Source: JAGTVB01 sp964624765 (GTDB lineage Bacteria > Pseudomonadota > Gammaproteobacteria > HK1). From it: DNA of 5,899 nucleotides. Shown here in pieces: positions 1-5,899 of the stretch. The position numbers and the translations under genes were made by a program. The stretch is from assembly GCA_964624765.1 (NCBI GenBank), contig CAZUZO010000174.1:1-5899 (forward strand), given 5' to 3'. Under the pieces are notes generated by a model. That model worked only from the letters and a program-made list of their open reading frames with translations, was not told the origin of the DNA and did not search any database. Within the stretch, counting starts at the first letter, position 1; every line of letters starts with the position of its first letter.

Positions 1-92
1 GGCTCGCCATCCTCATGTACTCCCTTGTACACTCCGGTGGTGACTCGCCCCATCCCTGAGGCTCGCCTCTTCGGGGCCAGCTCAACGATGTT

Positions 93-115
93 CAAAATCG
101 TTCCGTACGATTTTG
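93..115. repeat. Perfect 9-bp hairpin in the left repeat
   Basis: CAAAATCGT (93-101) and ACGATTTTG (107-115) are exact reverse complements around a five-base loop, TCCGT. On the minus strand the hairpin lies about 95 nt past the priA stop, so it could stall or end transcription or protect the 3' end of the mRNA. It lacks the G/C-rich stem and trailing T-run of a standard intrinsic terminator, so I treat it as a structural part of the repeat rather than as a terminator. Confidence 0.6.
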
Positions 116-153
116 TCGCCACTGTGCGCCTTGCTCTGTCGGCGCTCGTGACA

Positions 154-174
154 TTTTTAAAACAGCTTCTTAGG
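154..174 (+). repeat. Repeat core, left copy (inverted partner at 5841-5861)
   Basis: This 21-bp core, beginning TTTTTAAAACAGCTTCT and ending AGG, matches the reverse complement of 5841-5861 at 20 of 21 positions. The single difference is T at 171 against C. The core lies 36 bp beyond the priA stop codon. It probably marks the gene-proximal edge of the element, because similarity between the copies is obvious here and only weak further out. Confidence 0.7.
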
Positions 175-209
175 CGGGCTCTCGCTCGATCGCTCACTGA
201 TTCGTACGT

Positions 210-2468
210 TCACAACATGACTTGGGGATCCACATCCACGGACCAGCGAACCTGCCGGCCTGACTTGAGGGTCTCCAAGACCGGGACCCAAGCGTGGAGC
301 AGCCGGTGCAAAGCGCCCCGCCGAGGAGCTTGAATCAACAGCTGTGCTCGATAGCGTCCCCCTCGCCTCTCCATCGGAGCCGGTACCGGGCCAAGTACGG
401 CAACGCCGTCAGTTAGCCTCGCCTGTGCTCGCTGCTTTGCCTCGCTGAGAAACGCGATGGTCGCGTCGCGGGCGCTGGTTTCGGCTCGCACCAACGCTAG
501 GGCACAGTAGGGGGGAAGGGCGGCTTCAGATCGTTCTGCGAGAAGCGTCTTGGCGAAGCTGTGATAGCCTTCCGTTATCAACAGCCGCAATAACGGGTGC
601 CCTGGATGGTGGGTTTGAATGAGCACAGAACCGGGCCGTTCGCCCCGGCCGGATCGACCCGCCACCTGAATGATGAGCTGACCCATGCGTTCGGTGGAGC
701 GAAAGTCAGATCCAAATAGGCCGTGATCGGCATCGAGTATTCCAACTAAGGTGACCCAAGGGAAATGGTGCCCCTTAGTGAGCATTTGGGTTCCCACAAG
801 AATGTTCGTCTCACCCGTATGCACACTGGACAGCGCCGCATCCAGGGCTCCCCTGTGGGCGACGGTGTCTCGGTCTATACGGCCGATGTGCGCATCGGGG
901 AAGTGCTGATTGAGCGCCTTAACCACCCGTTCAGTGCCGGTTCCCAAGATGCGTAAGTCGACGCTGCTGCAGGTAGGGCAGCGTTCAGGTACGGCGTGCT
1001 CGGCCCCACAATGGTGGCAACGCAAGCGCTCAGCCGTGTGGTGGTAGACTAAACGGGCATCGCAGTGGGTGCAGTCGGCGATCCAACCGCACTCATGACA
1101 TATCATGAGTGGCGCATAGCCGCGACGGTTGATGAACAGCAAGGATTGCTCCCCGCGACTGAGGCGGTCGTCGATGGCCTGCAACAACGGTTCGGAAAGA
1201 CTCGCATCCAAGGTGCGGCTCCGTAAGTCGATGATGCTCACTGCCGGCGCACTAGCGCCGCCGGCGCGCGTTGGCAGGAGCAAGTGCCGGTATCGACCCT
1301 GGACGACGTTGTGCAAGCTCTCGAGAGAAGGGGTGGCCGACCCGAGCACGACGGGGACATCTGCTTGACGTGCCCGCATTACGATGATGTCACGCGCCGA
1401 GTACCGGAACCCATCCTGCTGCTTATACGAGATATCATGCTCTTCGTCGACGATGAAGATTCCGGGGTTCTTAAGGGGAACAAATGCGGCTGACCGAGTC
1501 CCAATGATAACCGAAACCCGGCCATCACGTGCCATCGTCCAAGCACGTAAACGCTCGCCATCGCTGAGCCCGGAATGTAAGACCTGCATCCGTATACTGA
1601 GCCTCTGCTGAAAGCGAGCTAGCATCTGAGGTGTCAGTCCGATCTCGGGTATGAGTATCAGCGCTTGGCGACCGCGGCGAACGCTGTGGTCGATCAGCTC
1701 AAGATAGACTTCCGTTTTTCCGCTGCCCGTCACTCCCTCTAGTAGAATCGGACAATACCGTTGCCCGACTGCCGTGATAGCTCGGATGACCTCAGCTTGC
1801 GCGGGCTCTGGAAGCCACGGTGCTTTCCGGTCTGGCAGCGGTGTTGGCGGATCCGACTCGACGCGTGTAACCCAACCTTTCTTCTCTAAGGCCAGGAGCG
1901 CTTGACGTCCACCGGGCTCGGCGGCGGCAGACGCGTTTCCGATCATCCCTTGCGGATGCGCTTGGAGCGCACAAAGTACCCCTGCCTGCCGCGGTGCGCG
2001 TTGCAAGTCCGAAGGCGAAATACTGGCTCCGAGCTTTGTCAGCTGCCAGCACCAATCGTCCTTGCGCGCGCTGGGCTCTCGGCCACGCCGGAGTAAAGCA
2101 GGCAATATGGCCCGGAAGACCTCTCCAATAGGGTGGTGATAATACCTGCTGGACCACTGCAACAGATCAAGCGTATCGGGTGGCAGGATAGGGTTGTCAT
2201 CCAGCACAGTTATAACGCTTTTCAGTCGGTTAGGCGGAACTGCACTATGGTCAGCAACCGCGATTACGATGCCGATGCGTGTGCCTTTGCGAAACGGTAC
2301 TTGTACCCGTAGTCCTGGGCGCAGCGATTCTGCAGCGGCTCCAGCGGGTGCCCAATAGTCGAAACACTGTCGCACCGGTGAGGGTACTGCGATGCGCAGG
2401 ATCGGCGCCGCTTGAGTGGCACGACGGGCCGATGGTCGGTTAGGCGGTTGGCTCTGGCGCTCGATCAT
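210..2468 (-). CDS. priA: PriA, primosomal replication-restart DNA helicase (3'-5')
   Basis: PriA recognises abandoned replication forks, unwinds the lagging arm and helps reload DnaB through PriB/DnaT or PriC. The 752-residue product has every family hallmark. The N-terminal 3'-DNA-binding domain spans about 23-125. Walker A is EGVTGSGKT (244-252), with K251 and T252. The Walker B DEEH box is at 341-344, followed by the aromatic-rich loop KQQDGFRYSARD (349-360). GSATPS is at 376-381. Eight zinc-binding cysteines fall in four pairs: 457/460, 466/469, 484/487 and 497/500. Motif V is VGTQMLTKGHHFP (558-570) and motif VI is QVAGRSGRG (601-609). The C-terminal domain runs to the end. Length is close to E. 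coli PriA (732). The conserved fold begins near residue 23, so about 20 basic, Gln/Pro-rich residues precede it. I keep this ATG because it overlaps the upstream stop codon and no other ATG lies before the domain. The gene appears intact. Confidence 0.97.
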   Translation of the reverse strand: MIERQSQPPNRPSARRATQAAPILRIAVPSPVRQCFDYWAPAGAAAESLRPGLRVQVPFRKGTRIGIVIAVADHSAVPPNRLKSVITVLDDNPILPPDTLDLLQWSSRYYHHPIGEVFRAILPALLRRGREPSARKDDWCWQLTKLGASISPSDLQRAPRQAGVLCALQAHPQGMIGNASAAAEPGGRQALLALEKKGWVTRVESDPPTPLPDRKAPWLPEPAQAEVIRAITAVGQRYCPILLEGVTGSGKTEVYLELIDHSVRRGRQALILIPEIGLTPQMLARFQQRLSIRMQVLHSGLSDGERLRAWTMARDGRVSVIIGTRSAAFVPLKNPGIFIVDEEHDISYKQQDGFRYSARDIIVMRARQADVPVVLGSATPSLESLHNVVQGRYRHLLLPTRAGGASAPAVSIIDLRSRTLDASLSEPLLQAIDDRLSRGEQSLLFINRRGYAPLMICHECGWIADCTHCDARLVYHHTAERLRCHHCGAEHAVPERCPTCSSVDLRILGTGTERVVKALNQHFPDAHIGRIDRDTVAHRGALDAALSSVHTGETNILVGTQMLTKGHHFPWVTLVGILDADHGLFGSDFRSTERMGQLIIQVAGRSGRGERPGSVLIQTHHPGHPLLRLLITEGYHSFAKTLLAERSEAALPPYCALALVRAETSARDATIAFLSEAKQRAQARLTDGVAVLGPVPAPMERRGGRYRAQLLIQAPRRGALHRLLHAWVPVLETLKSGRQVRWSVDVDPQVML
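2465..2468 (-). promoter_or_regulatory. ATGA stop/start overlap coupling the hypothetical gene to priA
   Basis: On the minus strand the TGA stop of the 205-codon gene and the ATG of priA share bases as ATGA. No convincing Shine-Dalgarno sequence lies 4-12 nt before the priA ATG; the nearest GGAG is more than 20 nt upstream. PriA synthesis therefore probably depends on ribosomes finishing the upstream gene and re-initiating. The overlap is visible in the sequence; the coupling is inferred. Confidence 0.75.
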
Positions 2469-3082
2469 TCATTACCATGGTCCATAAGGGACTCCACTAC
2501 GGCTACACTGGCGCGCCGCATTGGTCTCCCATCGATGGGGCATAAGGGCGCATGCTTACGGGCACGGTATGGGAAGACCACAAGTTCTACCGCGACCTCG
2601 TTGGCGACGAAAGTGTAGGTCGGGTATAACCTAAACGCTTCCGGGGAAATCCGCAGGCGCCGCTCACCGCTCTCATGGGGAATACCGCTCTCAAGCAGAA
2701 AGAGAGCGACCTCTTCGCTCGGCTCGGCAAATAAGTGCAGACTGACGTTGCTATGCTTATCAGCACTACCCCGCAATACCGGCCCCACCAAGCGAGGATA
2801 GAACTGCTTTAGAAAGCGCATGGCTTGCCATGCAGTCCAGCGCAATTTCGCTAGGCGTTCCAGATGGTCCTCGGATCGGAACAGGCGCTGATAGGTGTTG
2901 ATCGCCTCTTCGATCTCGTCGTTGCTGGGTAGTTGACCGGCATCGCTTGCTTGCAGGTTCTGAGCTGCCTTGCGCTTTGCTAAGGAATAGTCTTGGATGC
3001 CCCCCTCGATGATAAGCCGCGCCGCTGTTTGGGCTATATGCGTTCGTAAATGGGATTTTTGAGATTTTTGACGCATGTTCAT
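2465..3082 (-). CDS. Conserved hypothetical protein, possible nucleotidyltransferase-like fold
   Basis: The 205-residue product is predicted soluble, with no signal peptide or membrane segment. I recognise the general pattern of a gammaproteobacterial conserved-hypothetical family but know no established function. A basic N-terminus leads into a helical segment with DYSLAKRKAA (31-40) and LPSNDEIEEAI (51-61). A central alpha/beta part has GPVLRGSADKHSNVSLHLF (100-118), then ELVVFP (166-171), then CPIDGRPMRRAS (181-192). The GS followed by hSxxSLHLF resembles the GS...DxD strand of minimal nucleotidyltransferases, but the usual acidic pair is replaced by Asn112 and Ser114. If the fold assignment is right, the protein may be catalytically inactive; this is inference. 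A TGA codon lies in frame four codons before the chosen ATG, so the start is Met1 or Met3; neither has a strong Shine-Dalgarno sequence. The stop codon overlaps the priA start, implying co-translation. Confidence 0.85.
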   Translation of the reverse strand: MNMRQKSQKSHLRTHIAQTAARLIIEGGIQDYSLAKRKAAQNLQASDAGQLPSNDEIEEAINTYQRLFRSEDHLERLAKLRWTAWQAMRFLKQFYPRLVGPVLRGSADKHSNVSLHLFAEPSEEVALFLLESGIPHESGERRLRISPEAFRLYPTYTFVANEVAVELVVFPYRARKHAPLCPIDGRPMRRASVAVVESLMDHGNE

Positions 3083-3340
3083 GACAGGCGATCAAGCTAA
3101 CTGGTTTGGCGGTAGGCGTTTTCCCCTTCCTGCGCTGCGGCTTATAGTTCAAGCGGGCCTCTTTAAGCCGGCAGACCAGCGCCGTTGTATCGGCTGAAGC
3201 GCATCGGAGCAACGTGCGACGGCAACGTCGAGACGACAGGCCATGGTTACCGTTTGGTCACAATCGCTCTTGCGAGCGCACGGTCGGGTCGGTGCCCAAG
3301 GGCAAAGGTCATCAAACTGCCGAAACGATGACCAACGCCA
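3083..3340. other. Intergenic gap between mrcA and the hypothetical gene-priA pair
   Basis: These 258 bp separate the mrcA stop from the next start on the minus strand. I see no RNA gene and no credible protein gene. The longest in-gap reading frame from an ATG is about 31 codons (about 3243 down to 3148), without a ribosome-binding site. Two small inverted repeats are present: CGCTC/GAGCG at 3265-3269/3274-3278, which on the minus strand closes on a GCAA tetraloop, and TGCCC/GGGCA at 3293-3297/3300-3304. Neither is followed by a T-run, so no intrinsic terminator can be called. A TATAAG hexamer (minus strand, 3141-3146) is a possible -10 box but lacks a good -35. The gap is long enough to hold the promoter of the downstream pair. 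Confidence 0.6.
3141..3146 (-). promoter_or_regulatory. Possible -10 box upstream of the hypothetical gene-priA pair
   Basis: TATAAG on the minus strand lies about 60 nt before the start at 3082. The best upstream -35 candidate (GCTTAA, 16 bp away) is a poor match to TTGACA. The location is sensible for a promoter serving the two-gene unit, but the sequence support is weak. Confidence 0.2.
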
Positions 3341-5800
3341 TCAAAACAACCGTTCATCGATGTCTTCAGTACTACGAGAACGCGCTTTGCTTGTCTCCAT
3401 TTTCAGGGGTGCTCTAGAACGGGGAACATCAGTGGCTTTGAACGTCTCGAATATGGCGCCTGGATGGGATACGCCAGCAACTTGCCCGGTTTCTGGATCG
3501 ATACGGACCGTGACCATTCCCTCTGGCTGCTCCATGAATTCCTCGGGAAGACCTCTCAGGGACTCCTGCATAAACGCCAGCCACATCGGCAACGCAGCCC
3601 GGCTTCCTGTTTCCCCATCACCGAGGGGTTGCAAACGGTCGAATCCCACCCACGCCACAGCGACCAGTCTGGGATTGAATCCAGCGAACCAGGCGTCCCG
3701 ATGTTCGTTCGTGGTGCCCGTCTTGCCAGCGATGTCTTTTCGTCCCATATCTCGCGCTCGCTTGCCGGTACCACGCTGGATCACATCTCTTAGCATGGAG
3801 TTCATGATCCAGGTGTTGTGGGGTGCGACAACTCGGGGCGCCCGTTGTTGCAAGTCGAAAACACTGGAGTCACTCGGTTCGACCGGCTTACCCGTTTCGG
3901 ATTTCGCGTTTTCGGTGGATTGAAAAGCCGCTCGCAAGTCTAGGCTGGTGTCGGCGACATCACAGTGGTCACAGACCACGCGGGAGCTTGCCTGCCAAAC
4001 CTTCTCACCGAGCGGGCCCACAACGGAGTCAATGAAGTACCCATCCACTGAGTAACCTCCATTCGCGAACACACAGTACGCTGTGGCAAGCCCCAGGGGG
4101 CTCAATGTGCCGCTACCGAGAGCAAGGGACAGGTTCCGTGGCAACGCAGCGTCATTAAATCCGAACCGCCGAAGATAGCCGATGGTGTAATCGATGCCAA
4201 TAGCTTGGAGTAATCGTATCGACACGAGGTTTCTCGAGTGCACGAGCGCTTCGCGAAGCCGTGTCGGCCCAAAAAACTGCCCGGTGAAATTTCCTGGGCG
4301 CCAGGAAGCCTCCAGTCCCGGATCATCGAACACGATCGGTGCGTCATTGATCATACTCGCAGCAGTGAATCCCCGGTCAATGGCCGCTGCGTAGATGAAG
4401 GGCTTGAAACTTGACCCCGGTTGGCGCTGCGCTTGCGTTGCGCGATTGAACTTGCTTCGGGCGAAATCGAAGCCTCCGACTAACGCCACGATGGCTCCAT
4501 TATCGGGATCCATTGCCGTCAAAGCGCCCTCTACGTCAGGCACTTGGCTAACATGCCAGTCCTCGCCTTTTAGCCTTATCCGAATGATGTCCCCCGCCGC
4601 AAGAATCTCTGCCGCCGTCTTGGGCTGAGGCCCGCGGCGATCATGGTCCAAGAACTGTCTAGCCCACGATAGGCCGGACCATGGTATTTCCACTAGACCG
4701 TGATGTTTGGTCAGTACCCTAGCCGCTTGGGGCTGGATATCGAGGACCAGGCCCGGCTCCAAGCCACCGATCGTGGGTATCCTGGAGAGAACCGCGGCCA
4801 GCCGATCCGGTTGCTCGGCAGAGTACTCGATGCGTTCTTCAGCGCCGCGATAGCCGTGGCGCTCATCATAGTCAATGAGAGCCTTGCGTAGCGCATGATT
4901 AGCTATCTCTTGGAGACGACTATCCAACGTCGTATAGACGCGAAAACCTTCAGTGTAGGCCCTGTTACCAAAGCGCAGCTCCATCTGTGCCCGCGCCATT
5001 TCCGCGACGTAGGGGGCTTCGACCTGCACCGACAAGCCGTGCAATGACGCGGTGTTGGCCGCTTGCCTGGCCTTTTCGTAGACCTTCGAATCGATGAGCT
5101 CCTCCTCATGCATGCGATGCAGTACATAGTTACGGCGTTCCATGGCGCGCTCGGGATCCGTAATCGGATTGACGCGCGAAGGCGCCTTGGGTAGTCCAGC
5201 GATCATGGCGATCTCTGCCAATGAGAGTTCACTGAGATCCCGGCCGTAATAGGTTTGTGCCGCGGCTGCTATGCCATAGGCCCGGTGACCCAAGAAAATT
5301 TTATTTAGATAAAGCTCCAGGATCTCCTGTTTGCTCAATTCGCGCTCAATTTTTAGCGAAAGCAAAATCTCGTTGAGCTTGCGCAAGTAAGTTCTTTCAC
5401 GATCAAGAAAGAAATTGCGGGCCACCTGCATGGTTATGGTACTGCCTCCAGGTCCTTTCTCGCCTGTCCGTAGGAGATGCCATGCAGCCCGCGCGATGCC
5501 TTGCCAATCCACCCCAGGATGCTTGAAAAAACGTTCGTCCTCGGCCGCCAAGATCGCCTTGACCATTAAGTCGGGAGTGTCTGACAAAACAATCGGTATA
5601 CGTTTCTTCTCACCAAATTCAGCGATAAGGCGTTGATCACGAGTGTAAACCCTCAGGGGAACCTGAAACTGGACGTCCTGCAGGACATCGGTAGAGGGGA
5701 GTCTAGGAATCAGATACCACAAACCGCCGCCCAACACGACGACGGCGAGCAATATCATAGTCAATATCATGATGCCAATTATGCGGGCCATCCTAAGCAT
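3341..5800 (-). CDS. mrcA: Penicillin-binding protein 1A, bifunctional class A PBP
   Basis: This inner-membrane enzyme polymerises lipid II into glycan strands and cross-links them in the periplasm. The 819-residue product has a short cytoplasmic N-terminus, a membrane anchor (about 7-31), then a GT51 domain. That domain shows EDERFFKHPG (87-96, catalytic Glu87), GGSTITMQ (118-125) and the helix-rich KLNEILLSLKIERELSKQEI segment (141-160). An OB-like insert (about 318-425) follows, then the transpeptidase domain. Its motifs are all present: SSFK (463-466, nucleophile Ser463), SRN (522-524) and KTGT (693-696). The CxxC at 610-613 matches a loop also found in E. coli PBP1A. Length is normal (E. 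coli 850). The charged tail (about 788-819) shows no motif. Met1 is chosen for its well-spaced AAGGA. The gene appears intact. In many gammaproteobacteria mrcA/ponA is divergent from pilMNOPQ, so pilM may lie beyond the right edge; this is inference. Confidence 0.97.
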   Translation of the reverse strand: MLRMARIIGIMILTMILLAVVVLGGGLWYLIPRLPSTDVLQDVQFQVPLRVYTRDQRLIAEFGEKKRIPIVLSDTPDLMVKAILAAEDERFFKHPGVDWQGIARAAWHLLRTGEKGPGGSTITMQVARNFFLDRERTYLRKLNEILLSLKIERELSKQEILELYLNKIFLGHRAYGIAAAAQTYYGRDLSELSLAEIAMIAGLPKAPSRVNPITDPERAMERRNYVLHRMHEEELIDSKVYEKARQAANTASLHGLSVQVEAPYVAEMARAQMELRFGNRAYTEGFRVYTTLDSRLQEIANHALRKALIDYDERHGYRGAEERIEYSAEQPDRLAAVLSRIPTIGGLEPGLVLDIQPQAARVLTKHHGLVEIPWSGLSWARQFLDHDRRGPQPKTAAEILAAGDIIRIRLKGEDWHVSQVPDVEGALTAMDPDNGAIVALVGGFDFARSKFNRATQAQRQPGSSFKPFIYAAAIDRGFTAASMINDAPIVFDDPGLEASWRPGNFTGQFFGPTRLREALVHSRNLVSIRLLQAIGIDYTIGYLRRFGFNDAALPRNLSLALGSGTLSPLGLATAYCVFANGGYSVDGYFIDSVVGPLGEKVWQASSRVVCDHCDVADTSLDLRAAFQSTENAKSETGKPVEPSDSSVFDLQQRAPRVVAPHNTWIMNSMLRDVIQRGTGKRARDMGRKDIAGKTGTTNEHRDAWFAGFNPRLVAVAWVGFDRLQPLGDGETGSRAALPMWLAFMQESLRGLPEEFMEQPEGMVTVRIDPETGQVAGVSHPGAIFETFKATDVPRSRAPLKMETSKARSRSTEDIDERLF

Positions 5801-5808
5801 CGGCTTTA

Positions 5809-5813
5809 TCCTT
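5809..5813 (-). promoter_or_regulatory. Shine-Dalgarno sequence of mrcA
   Basis: AAGGA on the minus strand ends 8 nt before the ATG at 5800. This decides the start in favour of Met1 over the in-frame Met4, which has no such site at a usable distance. Confidence 0.8.
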
Positions 5814-5840
5814 CATACTACCCCTGCAATCGCCTCTTTC

Positions 5841-5899
5841 CCTGAGAAGCTGTTTTAAAAACTACTGCGCTTGCCATAGCTGCGTTGCGCAGCGGCTCG
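5841..5899 (-). repeat. Extragenic repeat element, right partial copy (inverted)
   Basis: Read on the minus strand, this stretch ends with the same AT-rich core as 154-174 (5841-5861, 20 of 21 identical). Outward of the core, both copies carry a GC-rich inverted repeat at about the same place: CTGCGC/GCGCAG here (5865-5870/5887-5892) and GCGCC/GGCGC in the left copy (126-130/141-145). The base sequence between them differs, so the copies are related but diverged. The element starts about 40 bp upstream of the mrcA start codon and is truncated by the window edge. Confidence 0.6.
5879..5893. repeat. Perfect 6-bp GC hairpin in the right repeat
   Basis: GCTGCG (5879-5884) and CGCAGC (5888-5893) are exact reverse complements around TTG. 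The loop is tight, and one arm overlaps the alternative pairing 5865-5870/5887-5892, so two mutually exclusive folds are possible. It is most likely a structural part of the dispersed repeat. Confidence 0.5.

Larger units (their letters stand above)
1..174. repeat. Composite extragenic repeat element, left copy
   Basis: This non-coding stretch lies downstream of the priA stop codon and is built from short repeated modules. CTCGCC occurs at 3-8, 44-49 and 62-67. TGTAC/GTACA form an inverted repeat at 16-20/27-31. A perfect 9-bp stem lies at 93-101/107-115. GCGCC/GGCGC pair at 126-130/141-145. The element appears to end at the AT-rich core TTTTTAAAACAGCTTCT followed by TAGG (154-174), because that core recurs in inverted orientation at 5841-5861. 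This density of small palindromes is typical of dispersed intergenic repeats (REP-like or MITE-like) in proteobacterial genomes. That it is multi-copy in this genome is inferred from only two partial copies. The left boundary is cut by the window edge. No transposase is present. Confidence 0.6.

Noticed and set aside
25..333. Plus-strand open frame of 102 codons through the left repeat
   Set aside because: It crosses the repeat and then the antisense of the priA 3' end. In the right copy of the repeat the same frame has a TAG directly before the core, so coding is not conserved between copies.
1792..2157. Minus-strand open frame of 121 codons inside priA
   Set aside because: It is an alternative frame of priA with Arg/Ala-rich composition, no start signal and no domain.
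2966..3082. TetR-like helix-turn-helix at the N-terminus of the 205-aa protein
   Set aside because: The 'AARLIIEGGIQDYSLAKRKAA' region superficially resembles a TetR first helix, but the typical turn and recognition helix that should follow are absent, and the rest of the protein is alpha/beta rather than all-helical.
2766..3212. Minus-strand open frame of 148 codons overlapping the hypothetical gene
   Set aside because: It begins at a TTG and runs out of frame through the conserved part of the 205-aa gene. Its product looks like frame-shifted low-information sequence.
3265..3278. CGCTC/GAGCG hairpin as the mrcA terminator
   Set aside because: The stem is only five pairs and no T-run follows on the minus strand, so it does not meet the pattern of an intrinsic terminator.
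3243..3923. Plus-strand open frame of 226 codons
   Set aside because: It is antisense to the 3' part of mrcA, starts in the intergenic gap without a ribosome-binding site, and encodes a Ser/Arg/Pro-rich product with no recognisable domain. The mrcA frame is fully supported by family motifs.
1..5899. Window as a closed circular molecule
   Set aside because: The ends share only GGCTCG (6 bp), too short to support circularity, and the content is chromosomal housekeeping genes.

Overview
The window (5,899 bp) carries three intact genes, all on the minus strand. In transcription order they are mrcA (bifunctional penicillin-binding protein 1A), a conserved hypothetical protein of 205 residues, and priA (primosomal replication-restart helicase). 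The organism is very probably a gammaproteobacterium. The PBP1A has the Gram-negative PBP1A architecture (GT51, OB-like insert, transpeptidase with a CxxC loop). PriA has the proteobacterial layout with eight zinc-binding cysteines. From memory, the 205-aa family is common in gammaproteobacteria, and ponA/mrcA and priA lie in the same neighbourhood in Pseudomonas. The base composition is moderately GC-rich. I cannot name a genus.

Layout, left to right. 1-209 is non-coding, and 1-174 of it is a patchwork of short repeats and inverted repeats that looks like a dispersed extragenic element. 210-2468 is priA. 2465-3082 is the hypothetical gene, whose stop codon overlaps the priA start in an ATGA, so the two are almost certainly co-translated. 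3083-3340 is a 258-bp gap without a convincing gene. 3341-5800 is mrcA, with a clear Shine-Dalgarno sequence. 5801-5899 holds the mrcA leader and, from 5841 on, part of a second repeat element in inverted orientation to the left one.

The genes do not form one biochemical pathway. MrcA builds peptidoglycan in the periplasm, and PriA reloads the replisome at collapsed forks in the cytoplasm. The small middle protein is the real unknown, and its tight coupling to priA is the best clue to its role. No phage, CRISPR, toxin-antitoxin, tRNA or complete insertion sequence is visible. The two features most worth following up are the inverted repeat pair near the ends of the window and the uncharacterised priA-coupled gene with a possibly degenerate nucleotidyltransferase motif.
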